DNA from: Thermoplasmata archaeon
GTDB lineage: Archaea > Thermoplasmatota > Thermoplasmata > Lutacidiplasmatales > UBA184
Direction of reading: 5' to 3'
Assembly: GCA_027314915.1 (NCBI GenBank)
Contig: DAHUZZ010000011.1
Location: 1-60,697, forward strand
DNA length: 60,697 nucleotides
In this document: in pieces, positions 20,820 through 29,369 of the stretch
Layout: each line of letters starts with the position of its first letter
Numbering within the stretch: the stretch's first letter is position 1
Made by a program: the position numbers and the translations under genes
The notes under the pieces: generated by a model
Database searches by the model: none
Told to the model about the DNA's origin: nothing
What the model saw: the letters and a program-made list of their open reading frames with translations, nothing else

Positions 20820-23399
20820 ATGGATCCGGCGGAGTACGATCTCGAGATCTTCCACCGGAGCGGGTTCCACCGGAGGAGCTGCCGGAGCTGCGGCTCCGCC
20901 TTCTGGACGCTCGGGGACCACGACCGGTGCCAGGAGGCCCCCTGCACCCCGTACGGGTTCCTCGGGCGCCCGGGCTTCTCGCGCCCCCGCACGCTGGCCG
21001 AGATGCGCGCGACCTACCTCGGCTTCTTCGAGTCGCGGGGGCACGCCCGGCTGCGACGGTATCCCGTCGTCTGCCGATGGCGGAACGACGTCTTCTTCGT
21101 CCAGGCGAGCATCTACGACTTCCAGCCCTGGGTGACCGGCGGGCTCATCCCTCCGCCGGCGAACCCGCTCACGATCAGCCAGCCCTCGCTGCGGTTCAAC
21201 GACCTGGTCGAGGTCGGGGTGAGCGGGCGCCACTTCACCGAGTTCGAGATGCTGGCGCACCACGCCTTCAACCGCCCGGGCCACGAGGTCTACTTCAAGG
21301 ACCGCACCGTCGAGCTCTGCCACGAGCTCCTGACCTCGGAGCTCGGGGCGGACCCGCGCGCGATCACCTACAAGGAGGAGGAGTGGGAAGGCGGCGGCAA
21401 CCTGGGCCCGTCGCTCTCGGTCGGGCTCGGGGGGCTCGAGCTCGCGACGCTCGTCTTCATGGAGTACACCCGGGACGGGGACGCGCTCAAGCCCATGCCG
21501 CTCACCGTCGTCGACACCGGCTACGGGCTCGAGCGGTTCACCTGGATGGGACAGGGGACCGACACGGCCTACCGCGCGGTCTTCGGTCCGGCGCTCACGG
21601 AGTGGGAGGGGATCGCCCCCGAGCCCGTCGCCGCGATGCTGGTGGACCATGCGCGGACCATGAACTTCCTGCTGACCGACGGCGTGGTGCCCTCGAACAC
21701 CCAGGAGGGCTACTACGCCCGGCTCATCCTGCGGCGGATGCTGCGGGCGCTCGCGAAGTACCCCGGCGCGCCCGAGCTCCTCGCGGTCCTCGACCGGGCG
21801 GCCCGGGACCAGACGCACGCCTTCCCGGAGATCGGCGAGCACCGGGACGATCTCCACCGGGTCGTCCGGGCGGAGATGGAGCGGTTCGACGAGGCCATCG
21901 CCCGGGCGCGGGTCCAGATCCGGCGCCAGGTGGAGCGCGCGTCCCGGACCGGGGAGACGCTGGGCCTCCCCCAGATGATCGCGTGGTACGATTCGCTCGG
22001 GGTGACCCCCGACGTCGCCGCCGAGGAGCTGCCGAACCCGATCCCGATCCCCGAGGACTTCTACCTCCAGGTGGCGCGACGCCACGAGGAGGCGGCGGCC
22101 GCGAAGCCCGGCGCCGAGGAGCCGTCGCGCGCGCCGCCCGACGTCCCGGATCACGTCGCCCCGACCGAGGTGCTCTACTTCACCGACCCCTACACCGTCT
22201 CCTTCCGCGCCCACGTCCTGTGGTCCCACGGTCCGTGGGTCGTGCTCGATCGCACCTACTTCTATCCCACCGGCGGCGGCCAGATCACCGACACCGGGGA
22301 GATCGGGGACCGCCGGGTCGACGAGGTGGTCCGCCGGGCCGGCTGGGTCCTCCATCATCTCGAGGCGCCCGCGGACGTGCCGGTCGGCGCCGAGGTCCAC
22401 GGGCGGGTCGACCTCCCCCGCCGGCGGCAGCTGATGCAGCACCACACCGCGACGCACCTGATCAACGGCGCGCTCCGCCGGCTCCTGGGCCCCCACGTCT
22501 GGCAGACCGGCGCCTACAAGGGCACGGAGCTCGCGCGGATCGACATCACCCACTTCAAGGCGCTCGCGCCGTCGGAGCTCCAGGAGGTCGACCGCCTCGT
22601 CAACCACGTCATCCGGGAGAACCGCCCCGTGAAGAGCTACTTCGAATCCCGGGCCGAGGCCGAGAAGCGGTTCGGGTTCACCCTCTACCAGGGCGGGGCG
22701 GTCCCCGGCCGCGAGCTCCGGATCGTCGAGATCCCGGAGTTCGACGTCGAGGCGTGCGGCGGCACCCACTGCACGCGGACCGGCGAGGTCGGCTTCGTGA
22801 CGCTGCTCGGAACGGAGCGGATCCAGGACGGCGTGGTGCGTCTCGTCTACGCCGCCGGCGACCGGGCCCTCGATCTGAAGCAGCTCTACGAGAGCTCGCT
22901 CCGGGAGGCCGGCCGCAAGCTCGGCGTGCCCCCCGAGAAGGTCCCCGAGGGGGTGGACCGGCTCCTGATCGAGATCGAGGAGGCCCGGCGGAGCGCCCGC
23001 GCGGGACGCTCGACCGACCTCAAGTCGCTCGCCGAGACGACCCTCGCCGACGGCTCCCTCACCGAGCGCGTCGGCACCGTCACCATCGTCGCCCGGGCGG
23101 TGGCGCTCGAGCCCAAGGCGATGCAGGAGCTCGCCCGCCGGCTGAGCAGCGAGTCCGGCCAGGTCGCCATCCTGGTGACGGAATCGGGGGGCGCGGGCCG
23201 GGCGATCGTCGGGTCCCGGGCGGCGGAGGTGCCCGCGCAGGAGGTCCTCGCGGCGATGACGCCGCTGTTCGAGGGCAAGGGCGGCGGGAATCCCTCGGTC
23301 GCGACGGCCTCGGGCGCGACGGGCGAGCCGCTGCGGACGGCGCTCGCGGCCGGCCGCGCGGAGGCCCGTCGGCTCGCCGGGGCGTCTCCACCGACGTGA
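20820..23399 (+). CDS. alaS: Alanyl-tRNA synthetase, archaeal type
   Basis: The product is about 859 aa. The class II core includes VQASIYDFQPWVTGG, SQPSLRFNDL and a motif-3-like DTGYGLERFTWMGQG. An archaeal-type N-terminal zinc-like segment (CRSCGSAFW, then CQEAPC) precedes it. The editing domain shows HHTATHLINGALR and the conserved CGGTHC site. A C-terminal DHHA1-type Gly-rich part (GKGGGNPSVATASG) closes the protein. It charges tRNA-Ala and clears Ser/Gly mischarging. The ATG at 20820 is preferred over one at 20781 because of the TATA spacing. Confidence 0.96.
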   Translation: MDPAEYDLEIFHRSGFHRRSCRSCGSAFWTLGDHDRCQEAPCTPYGFLGRPGFSRPRTLAEMRATYLGFFESRGHARLRRYPVVCRWRNDVFFVQASIYDFQPWVTGGLIPPPANPLTISQPSLRFNDLVEVGVSGRHFTEFEMLAHHAFNRPGHEVYFKDRTVELCHELLTSELGADPRAITYKEEEWEGGGNLGPSLSVGLGGLELATLVFMEYTRDGDALKPMPLTVVDTGYGLERFTWMGQGTDTAYRAVFGPALTEWEGIAPEPVAAMLVDHARTMNFLLTDGVVPSNTQEGYYARLILRRMLRALAKYPGAPELLAVLDRAARDQTHAFPEIGEHRDDLHRVVRAEMERFDEAIARARVQIRRQVERASRTGETLGLPQMIAWYDSLGVTPDVAAEELPNPIPIPEDFYLQVARRHEEAAAAKPGAEEPSRAPPDVPDHVAPTEVLYFTDPYTVSFRAHVLWSHGPWVVLDRTYFYPTGGGQITDTGEIGDRRVDEVVRRAGWVLHHLEAPADVPVGAEVHGRVDLPRRRQLMQHHTATHLINGALRRLLGPHVWQTGAYKGTELARIDITHFKALAPSELQEVDRLVNHVIRENRPVKSYFESRAEAEKRFGFTLYQGGAVPGRELRIVEIPEFDVEACGGTHCTRTGEVGFVTLLGTERIQDGVVRLVYAAGDRALDLKQLYESSLREAGRKLGVPPEKVPEGVDRLLIEIEEARRSARAGRSTDLKSLAETTLADGSLTERVGTVTIVARAVALEPKAMQELARRLSSESGQVAILVTESGGAGRAIVGSRAAEVPAQEVLAAMTPLFEGKGGGNPSVATASGATGEPLRTALAAGRAEARRLAGASPPT

Positions 23400-23422
23400 A
23401 AAGCGCCCGTCGTTCGAACGGA

Positions 23423-23431
23423 AGGTTTACC
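23423..23431 (+). promoter_or_regulatory. TATA-like element before the GvpD-like gene
   Basis: AGGTTTACC begins 24 nt after alaS ends; a second weaker element GTCTTACAC lies near 23445-23453. The second would make an ATG at 23474 leaderless. That ATG opens a 15-codon frame whose TGA overlaps the ATG at 23517. Confidence 0.35.
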
Positions 23432-23492
23432 TTCTGGTGCCGACGTCTTACACGCGGTCGGACTTCGACATGACTGGCGAATTGCACTCCGG

Positions 23493-25061
23493 ATGCGGTC
23501 GAGCGGGAGCAGCCTGATGGTGGCGGACGACGGCGTGCGGGGCGGGGTGCCCCCCGAGGTCCTCGAGTTCGTCTCGGGACGCGGCGGGCGCTCGCTCATC
23601 GTGAAGGGAGGCGCCGGGACCGGCAAGACGACCTTCGGTCTCGAGCTGCTCGAGCGCGTCGGGAAGCCGAACCAGTCCTACTACCTCTCCACCCGGGTCG
23701 GCGACGAGGCGCTCTACCGGCAGTTCCCCTGGCTCAAGGCCACCGAGATGCGCGCCCGGATCCTGGACGCGGGGAAGCTCTTCCTCGAGACGGTCCGCGG
23801 CCCCGGCGGGATGGCGGCGTCGACGGAGCTGCCCGAGAGCGAGCAGCGGAAGATCGCGGCCGCCCGCGAGGTCATGCGCTCCTTCAGCGAGGAGCGCGGG
23901 CCGCCCACGCGCGTCGACCGCACCCACCTGACGGCGCTGCTCCGCCGCAACCCGATGCCGGAGGTGGAGAACATCTACAACCGGATCGAGAAGAACCTCC
24001 CGGAGAAGTCGCTCCTCGTCATCGACTCCCTCGAGGGTGTGACCCACAAGTACGGTCTCGAGATGGAGGAGTTCGTGATGACCCTCCAGAAGGACCTCGT
24101 GGAGGCGTCCAACACCAACGTCGTGATGATCCTCGAGAAGCCCGAGGCGGGCGGGATCGAGTACCTGGTCGACGGGCTCCTCTCCTTCGTGCGCGAGGAG
24201 CTCGACGAGCGCCGGGTGCGGCACCTGAGGCTCGAGAAGCTCCGCGCGACCGCCATCGGCCGGCCCCGCTACGCCGTCACCCTCGCGGGCGGACGGTTCG
24301 AGGCGCTCGGGGTCTCGCCCCACGACCACGTCCCGCCGAGCCCCCAGATGTGGCGGCCGGTCGCCGACTCCGAGCGGCACTACTCGACGGGGATCTCCGA
24401 CTTCGACCAGCTGCTGGGCGGCGGGTACAAGCGCGGCAGCTTCAACGCCTTCGAGATCGACGTCAACGTCGGCATCGACGACTACTACATGCTCTTCCTG
24501 CCGACGTTCCTGAACTTCCTGACCCAGAGCCGCGGCATGATCGCGATCCTGGCGGCGGGGGAGTCCCACGACAAGCTCCGCGACTCCATCACGAAGAGCT
24601 CGCCCACCCACCTGTTCGACACGCGGGTCCGCATCGCCGACTACACGGCGAGCGAGACCGAGCAGACCTACATCGTGCCCATGGCCCGGTTCGGCCGGGA
24701 CGAGGCGATGCGCGCGATGGTCACCGCCGAGAAGGCGGCCCGGGGCCCGGAGCAGAAGCCGATCCTCGAGTACACCGCCTTCGACACGCTCGAGAGCCTG
24801 ATGGGCGACCAGGCGGCCATCCGGATGTACTTCCACGGGGTCCAGCGGGCGAAGCTCGTCGGCAACCTCGGGATCGGGCTGCTCAAGCCGGGACTGCTCA
24901 TGTCGAGCGAGATCCTCAACATGATGGACACCTACTTCCGGATCATCAACATCGACAACGCACCGTGCGTCTACGGGATCCGGCCACGCACCCGGATCTA
25001 CGCCATCTCGGTGGACGCCGAGGCGGGCGCCCCGCACACGAGGCTCACCCCGATCGTCTAG
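23493..25061 (+). CDS. RecA/KaiC-superfamily ATPase, GvpD-like
   Basis: The 522-aa protein has a Walker A loop VKGGAGTGKTTFGLELL near residues 38-54 and a Walker B strand SLLVIDSLEGVTH near 170-182. A second RecA-like half starts at YSTGISDFDQLLGGGYKRGS and has lost its Walker A. Two tandem RecA folds with a long helical insert after the first resemble archaeal GvpD-type and KaiC-like regulators; no gas-vesicle genes are nearby. The start may instead be the ATG at 23517, which overlaps the stop of a 15-codon upstream frame (TGATG). The role is probably regulatory or ATP-dependent signalling. Confidence 0.75.
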   Translation: MRSSGSSLMVADDGVRGGVPPEVLEFVSGRGGRSLIVKGGAGTGKTTFGLELLERVGKPNQSYYLSTRVGDEALYRQFPWLKATEMRARILDAGKLFLETVRGPGGMAASTELPESEQRKIAAAREVMRSFSEERGPPTRVDRTHLTALLRRNPMPEVENIYNRIEKNLPEKSLLVIDSLEGVTHKYGLEMEEFVMTLQKDLVEASNTNVVMILEKPEAGGIEYLVDGLLSFVREELDERRVRHLRLEKLRATAIGRPRYAVTLAGGRFEALGVSPHDHVPPSPQMWRPVADSERHYSTGISDFDQLLGGGYKRGSFNAFEIDVNVGIDDYYMLFLPTFLNFLTQSRGMIAILAAGESHDKLRDSITKSSPTHLFDTRVRIADYTASETEQTYIVPMARFGRDEAMRAMVTAEKAARGPEQKPILEYTAFDTLESLMGDQAAIRMYFHGVQRAKLVGNLGIGLLKPGLLMSSEILNMMDTYFRIINIDNAPCVYGIRPRTRIYAISVDAEAGAPHTRLTPIV

Positions 25062-25152
25062 GTCGCCCACCGGTCCTCCGTCGCGCCCGGCCCGCCGTCC
25101 CCGCCTCCCCGCCGCGGGCGGGCAGCCCGGCGGGAAGTTCCCGATCGGGCGG

Positions 25153-25794
25153 CTACGGCCAGAAGACGACCAGCGCCCAGAGCAGAAGCCCCGGCACGAT
25201 CGTCATCGCGAGGTCGTCGTCGATCCAGCGGTCGTTCGGCGCCTCGGCCGCGATCGCCACGAGGGCGCCCGCCGCCGCGAGGACGATCACCTCCACGACG
25301 GACCAGTCGGTGAGCACGGCGAACACGGTCACCGCGATCCCCGCGTAGAGGGCGACCGGGACGCCGGGGTAGTACCGGGCGTACCGCGGGGACCCCCGGA
25401 GCTCGCCGACGAGCGGGTCGAGGGTGGCGGTGCCGATGACGACCACGACGGCGACCGGTTCCGGGAAGAGGAGGACCGCCGCGACCAGCCCGACCCCGAA
25501 GTAGACGAAGCTCGCGACCCGCCGCTCCTCGACCGGGCGGATCATCGGCAGCTCCCAGCCAAGGAGGTGCCGGCAGCCCTCCATGACGAGCAGCACGGCG
25601 AGGAGGAGGAGCACGAGCTCCTCGGTGGTGATCACGACGAAGTAGCCCGGCGGGACGACGTAGTAGAGGAGGATCACGACCCCGAAGGTGTGCACGATCC
25701 GGCGCCAGGCCCGGTCCCCGAGCTCGACGTCCCCCCCGAGCCTCCGTCCGAGCCACCCCCGGAACTTTCCGCCGCGGTGGAGACGGACCGACAC
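25153..25794 (-). CDS. SEC59/DGK1/VTE5-like integral-membrane lipid kinase
   Basis: The 213-aa protein has about six or seven hydrophobic spans after a basic N-terminus. The conserved polar signatures of CTP-dependent polyprenol/phytol/diacylglycerol kinases are seen in order: TATLDPLVGELRG in a loop, and EAPNDRWIDDDLAMTIVPG near the C-terminus. Such enzymes phosphorylate a membrane lipid alcohol, and in archaea dolichol or a geranylgeranyl lipid are plausible substrates. It is leaderless from a TATA at 25814-25824 and convergent with the GvpD-like gene. Confidence 0.7.
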   Translation of the reverse strand: MSVRLHRGGKFRGWLGRRLGGDVELGDRAWRRIVHTFGVVILLYYVVPPGYFVVITTEELVLLLLAVLLVMEGCRHLLGWELPMIRPVEERRVASFVYFGVGLVAAVLLFPEPVAVVVVIGTATLDPLVGELRGSPRYARYYPGVPVALYAGIAVTVFAVLTDWSVVEVIVLAAAGALVAIAAEAPNDRWIDDDLAMTIVPGLLLWALVVFWP

Positions 25795-25813
25795 CGCGCG
25801 CCGGAGGGGGCCG

Positions 25814-25824
25814 AGCTTAGAAGG
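25814..25824 (-). promoter_or_regulatory. TATA box for the lipid-kinase-like gene
   Basis: The minus strand reads CCTTCTAAGC, about 25 nt before the ATG at 25794. Confidence 0.45.
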
Positions 25825-25862
25825 CTTGGCCGTTCCGCGCGGGCCCCCTCGAACGCGGCCGC

Positions 25863-25873
25863 CAACCTTTTGG
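25863..25873 (+). promoter_or_regulatory. TATA box for purE-guaA(B)
   Basis: CAACCTTTTGG lies about 27 nt before the purE ATG at 25896, so the transcript is probably leaderless. Confidence 0.45.
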
Positions 25874-25895
25874 AACCGGCCCGGTCTCCTCGGCC

Positions 25896-26360
25896 ATGAA
25901 GGTCGCGATCCTCGTCGGGAGCAAGTCCGACCTGGAGCAGGCGGAGAAGGTCCGGGCGCGGCTCGCCGAGTTCGAGGTGCCGAGCGAGGTCCATGTGGCC
26001 TCCGCCCACCGGACCCCCGAGAAGGTCGACCGGCTCACCCAGGATCCCTCCTTCGACGTCTTCGTGGCGATGGCGGGGCTCTCGGCGGCGCTCCCGGGCA
26101 CGGTCGCGGCCCGGACGCTGCGACCGGTGATCGGCGTCCCGCTCCTCGGCAAGGGGCTGGGGCTCGACAGCCTGCTCTCGGTGGTCCAGATGCCCCCCGG
26201 CGTCCCGGTCGCGGCGGTGGGGCTCGACAACGCCGAGAACGGCGCCCTGCTCGCGGTCCACATCCTGGCGCTCAAGTACCCCGAGCTCAACGAACGGCTC
26301 CGGAAGTACCGCGCCCGGTGGCACGAGGAGCCGGTCGCCCCTCCGGCGACGTCGGCATGA
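25896..26360 (+). CDS. purE: N5-CAIR mutase / AIR carboxylase PurE
   Basis: The 154-aa protein begins MKVAILVGSKSDLEQAEKV and has the substrate loop VASAHRTPEKV and the block AMAGLSAALPGTVAARTL. The usual class I AAHLPG loop reads SAALPG here, so the His of that loop is replaced, as seen in other archaeal PurE proteins. It makes CAIR in the sixth step of purine synthesis. purK is not present, so it may use CO2 directly (inference). It overlaps guaA by ATGA. Confidence 0.92.
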   Translation: MKVAILVGSKSDLEQAEKVRARLAEFEVPSEVHVASAHRTPEKVDRLTQDPSFDVFVAMAGLSAALPGTVAARTLRPVIGVPLLGKGLGLDSLLSVVQMPPGVPVAAVGLDNAENGALLAVHILALKYPELNERLRKYRARWHEEPVAPPATSA

Positions 26361-27304
26361 AGGACCCCTCGGCGTTCCGTCGGGAGGCCGTCGAGAAGCT
26401 CCGGAAGGAGGTCCCGGGCCGCGCCATCGTCGCCGCGAGCGGAGGGATCGACAGCACGCTCGCCGCGCTCCTCGCCCAGGAGGCGCTCGGCGACCGCTCC
26501 GACGCGCTGTTCGTCGACACGGGGCTGCTCCGGGCGGGCGAGGTCGAGTCGGTCCGCGGCTTCTACCGCGAGGCGGGCCTCCAGTTCGAGATCCTCGACG
26601 GGGCGGACCGGTTCCTGGGCGCCCTCCAGGACGTGGCCGATCCCGAGGAGAAGCGGCGGCGGATCGGGCGCGAGTTCATCCGGCTGTTCGAGGCCGAGGC
26701 GGAGCGCCGGGGGGCCGAGGTCCTCATCCAGGGCACCATCGCCCCCGACTGGATCGAGAGCGGCGGGCAGCTGAGGGACACGATCAAGACCCACCACAAC
26801 GTGGGCGGCATCCCCTCCGACGTCAAGCTCCGGATCGTCGAGCCCCTCCGGGACCTCTACAAGGACGAGGTGCGCGCGCTCGCCCACCACCTCGGGGTGG
26901 CCTCGCCCGACCGGCAGCCCTTCCCGGGGCCGGGGCTCGCGGTCCGCGTGAACGGCCCGGTCTCCCGGGAGCTCCTCGAGATCGAGCGGACGGCGAACCG
27001 GATCGTCGAGGAGGAGATCGAGCGGGCGTTCGGGGCCCGCCAGATCCCCCGGCCGTGGCAGTACTTCGCGGTCCTCCTGCCCGTCCGGACCGTCGGCGTC
27101 ACCGGCGACAACCGGATCTACGGCCACGCGGTGAGCGTGCGGGCCGTGGAGTCCATCGACGCGATGACGGCCACCTCGATGGAGCTGCCCCACGAGCTGC
27201 TCCGCACCCTCGCCGAGCGGATCACCCGGGCCCTGCCGGGGAAGGTCACCCGGGTCCTCTACGACATCACCGACAAGCCGCCGGCGACGATCGAGTGGGA
27301 ATAG
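26357..27304 (+). CDS. guaAB: GMP synthase subunit B (ATP pyrophosphatase subunit)
   Basis: The 315-aa protein is the synthetase half of GMP synthase; archaea encode the glutaminase half separately. The PP-loop is VAASGGIDSTLAALLAQ (about residues 26-42), followed by LIQGTIAPDWIESGG and the dimerisation domain block PFPGPGLAVRVNGPV. The C-terminus VTRVLYDITDKPPATIEWE is the family ending. It aminates XMP using ammonia from subunit A, which is not in the window. The ATG overlaps the purE stop, pairing two purine enzymes in one transcript. Confidence 0.95.
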   Translation: MKDPSAFRREAVEKLRKEVPGRAIVAASGGIDSTLAALLAQEALGDRSDALFVDTGLLRAGEVESVRGFYREAGLQFEILDGADRFLGALQDVADPEEKRRRIGREFIRLFEAEAERRGAEVLIQGTIAPDWIESGGQLRDTIKTHHNVGGIPSDVKLRIVEPLRDLYKDEVRALAHHLGVASPDRQPFPGPGLAVRVNGPVSRELLEIERTANRIVEEEIERAFGARQIPRPWQYFAVLLPVRTVGVTGDNRIYGHAVSVRAVESIDAMTATSMELPHELLRTLAERITRALPGKVTRVLYDITDKPPATIEWE

Positions 27305-27357
27305 GGCCGAGCGATGAGCCTATCCGAGCCCGGCCGGGTCCCTCCGGAGGACCGTCC

Positions 27358-27567
27358 ATGACCGACGAGGGGTCGACGCTGCACCTGCCGGCGGAGCTCG
27401 CCCGGGCGATCGAGGACCGGATCCGGGGGACCGGGTTCGCCTCCGTCGACGCCTTCGTCGCGTTCGTCCTGGCCCGGCTGCTCGAGAACCCCTCCACCGA
27501 GCCGTTCAGCGAGGAGGACGAGCGCCGCCTCAAGGAGCGGCTGCGCTCCCTGGGCTACATCGATTGA
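27358..27567 (+). CDS. Small ribbon-helix-helix-like protein (69 aa)
   Basis: The sequence STLHLPAELARAIEDRIRGT followed by GFASVDAFVAFVLARLLE fits a strand-helix-helix like CopG/MetJ-type DNA-binding proteins. An acidic-basic helix ends in RLRSLGYID. A GGAGG lies 7 nt before the ATG and decides the start. It is 53 nt after guaA and overlaps the next gene's leader, so it is probably part of the same transcript. DNA binding is inferred from the fold only. Confidence 0.72.
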   Translation: MTDEGSTLHLPAELARAIEDRIRGTGFASVDAFVAFVLARLLENPSTEPFSEEDERRLKERLRSLGYID

Positions 27568-27575
27568 GGTGGACG

Positions 27576-27851
27576 ATGCTCACCTGTCCGTTCTGCGGCG
27601 CGGCGGAGACCGACCGGCTCGACCTCGAGGGTCACCGGTTCATCGTCTTCGCCTGCCTGTTCACGCCGAACGTCGATGCCGCGTCCACCGAGGAGGAGCT
27701 CGCGGCGGAGATCGGCCGGTTCGCCCGGCCGGGCGGCTCGAAGAGCTACTTCCGCGGGATGTGCGACCGGTTGCACCTCTTCGTCGCGAAGGGCGAGGGC
27801 GCCCGGGTGCTCCAGGGGAAGGACGCGGACCCCGGGAACGTCCCGGGCTGA
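27576..27851 (+). CDS. Small zinc-finger-like protein (91 aa), unknown function
   Basis: It begins MLTCPFCGAAETDRLDLEG, with a CPFC half-site; another Cys lies in FACLFTP and one in RGMCDRL. GAGGTGG upstream supports the ATG at 27576 as start, 9 nt after the preceding stop. Residues 29-60 are acidic and helical (ASTEEELAAEIGRFAR), followed by SYFRGMCDRLHLFVAKGEG. I do not recognise a named family. The last 190 nt lie opposite the open C-terminal tail of the convergent kinase gene. Confidence 0.72.
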   Translation: MLTCPFCGAAETDRLDLEGHRFIVFACLFTPNVDAASTEEELAAEIGRFARPGGSKSYFRGMCDRLHLFVAKGEGARVLQGKDADPGNVPG

Positions 27852-28410
27852 GCGCCGCGGGCGGCGGACGCCGTCGCATCGCCCGGACGATCGCGGGGAC
27901 GGGTCGGGTGGCGTCGACGACCGATCCGCGCCGGACCCTCCGCGCCTTCGCGACGACCTGCCGCGTCACCGCCTCGCCGTAGGCTTCGGCCCGGGCGCGG
28001 TCCCGCGCGATGCCCACGCGGAGCGGCGCGCTCAGGGTGAACACGACTCCCGGGTACGGTAGCCGGGACTCGAGATCGTCGAGCACCCGGTCCCCGTGGA
28101 AGTTCCCGTCGAGGACGACGGGCACGCCGGCCCCGAGCGCCACGGCCGCACGGCGCGCGGCGACCCGGTGGGCCCGGAGGAACCGCCGCTCCGACCCGCC
28201 CTCCCACCGAACGGCCTCGAGGATCCCGTCGATCGGCACGTACCTCCCGCCGAGGGAGCGGAGGAGCTCCCGGGCGACGGTGGTCGTGCCGACGCCGAGC
28301 GGGCCCCGGAGCACGACGGAGGAGGCGGAGCCGCGCGGACGCACGGGCCCTCCCCAGGCGCCCCGCGGCTTCCCGCTGTCGACGGACCGTTCGGCCGGGC
28401 CGGCCCCCAC
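27661..28410 (-). CDS. P-loop kinase / AAA-like ATPase (C-terminal extent uncertain)
   Basis: The N-terminal part has a P-loop VVLRGPLGVGTTTVARELL and a second acidic strand GVPVVLDGNFHGDRVLDDLE, then VVFTLSAPLRVGIARDRARA with basic lid residues. This is the small-molecule-kinase/zeta-toxin-like AAA_33 arrangement. Family-like sequence ends near ATRPVPAIVRAMRRR (about position 27870). The remaining 60 or so residues are Arg/Pro/Ser-rich and lie antisense to the zinc-finger-like gene. They may be read only because no stop occurs in GC-rich DNA. The substrate is unknown. Confidence 0.65.
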   Translation of the reverse strand: MGAGPAERSVDSGKPRGAWGGPVRPRGSASSVVLRGPLGVGTTTVARELLRSLGGRYVPIDGILEAVRWEGGSERRFLRAHRVAARRAAVALGAGVPVVLDGNFHGDRVLDDLESRLPYPGVVFTLSAPLRVGIARDRARAEAYGEAVTRQVVAKARRVRRGSVVDATRPVPAIVRAMRRRPPPAALSPGRSRGPRPSPGAPGRPRPSRRRGATGRTSRGSSSSSRPAGRTGRSPPRAPPRWTRHRRSA

Positions 28411-28479
28411 GCCACGCGGGCTCCGGGGCCCGGCCCCGCGACCTACGGCGGACCCGCCGCCGGCCGTCGGGGGGGCCGG

Positions 28480-29367
28480 TCAGGCCGGGACCGCGACCTG
28501 GCCGATCTTGGCGATCGCGGCCTCGGTCGCGACGAGGTGGCGCGGCAGCCCCAGCTCCTCGGGGGAGGCCCCGAGCGCGAGCCCCACGAGCTGCGGCAGG
28601 TGGAAGATCGGCATGTCGAGATCGTGGCCGGCCGCCTTCGAGGCGTGGTTCTGGTAGCCGTCGAGCGAGATGTGGCAGAGCGGGCAGGGCGTGGCCATCG
28701 CGTCCGCGCCGTGGCTCTTCGCATCCTCGATCTGGTGCGCGGCGATCCGGTTCGCCGACGCGGGGTTGACGAAGAGGATGGGGAAGCCGCAGCACATCAC
28801 GCGCCCGCGGTAGTAGACCGGCGTGGCGCCGAGCGCGCGGATGATCTCCTCGAAGCTGTGGGGCTCCTCCGCGCTCTCCGAACGGAGCTCGTCCGCCGGG
28901 CGGAGCAGATGGCAGCCGTAGAACGCGCCCACCTTGAGCCCCCGCAGCGGCCGGACGACCAGGCCGGCGAGCTTCTCGGGCGTCACGCTCCGCGCGAGGA
29001 CCTCGAGGAGGTGGGTGACCTTCGTCTGGCCGGAGTAGTGGATCCCGAGCTGCCCCAGGGCGCCGTCGACCCGGGTCTTCATCTCCGGCTTCCGGTACTG
29101 GAGGTTCGAGAAGCTCAGCATCCCCTGGCAGGTCGAGCAGATCGTGAGGATGTCGAGCCCCTGCTTCTCGGCCAGCGCGAGGTTCCGGGCGTTGAGGGCC
29201 ACGTTGAGGGTCAGGTTCGCCTCGTCCAGGAACCCCGAGCCGCAGCAGGAGAACTTCGGGACCTCGACGAGCTCGATGCCCAGCTTCCGGCAGACCCACC
29301 TCGTCGAGAGGTCGAGCTCCTTCCCCGATTCCTGCGCGACGCAGCCCGGATAGTAGGCATACCTCAT
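28480..29367 (-). CDS. sdhE: HdrB-like CCG-domain protein, succinate dehydrogenase subunit E type
   Basis: The 295-aa protein has two cysteine-rich CCG domains. The first is [15 protein letters not shown] with [10 protein letters not shown] and CSTCQGMLS; the second is GAFYGCHLL with [10 protein letters not shown] and [10 protein letters not shown]. Such proteins bind special 4Fe-4S clusters in heterodisulfide reductase and in archaeal type E succinate:quinone reductases. It follows sdhB directly (sdhB stop at 29370), so the latter role is preferred. A GTG at 29373 would give a GTGA overlap. No membrane-anchor sdhF-like gene follows. Confidence 0.88.
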   Translation of the reverse strand: MRYAYYPGCVAQESGKELDLSTRWVCRKLGIELVEVPKFSCCGSGFLDEANLTLNVALNARNLALAEKQGLDILTICSTCQGMLSFSNLQYRKPEMKTRVDGALGQLGIHYSGQTKVTHLLEVLARSVTPEKLAGLVVRPLRGLKVGAFYGCHLLRPADELRSESAEEPHSFEEIIRALGATPVYYRGRVMCCGFPILFVNPASANRIAAHQIEDAKSHGADAMATPCPLCHISLDGYQNHASKAAGHDLDMPIFHLPQLVGLALGASPEELGLPRHLVATEAAIAKIGQVAVPA

Positions 29368-29369
29368 CG

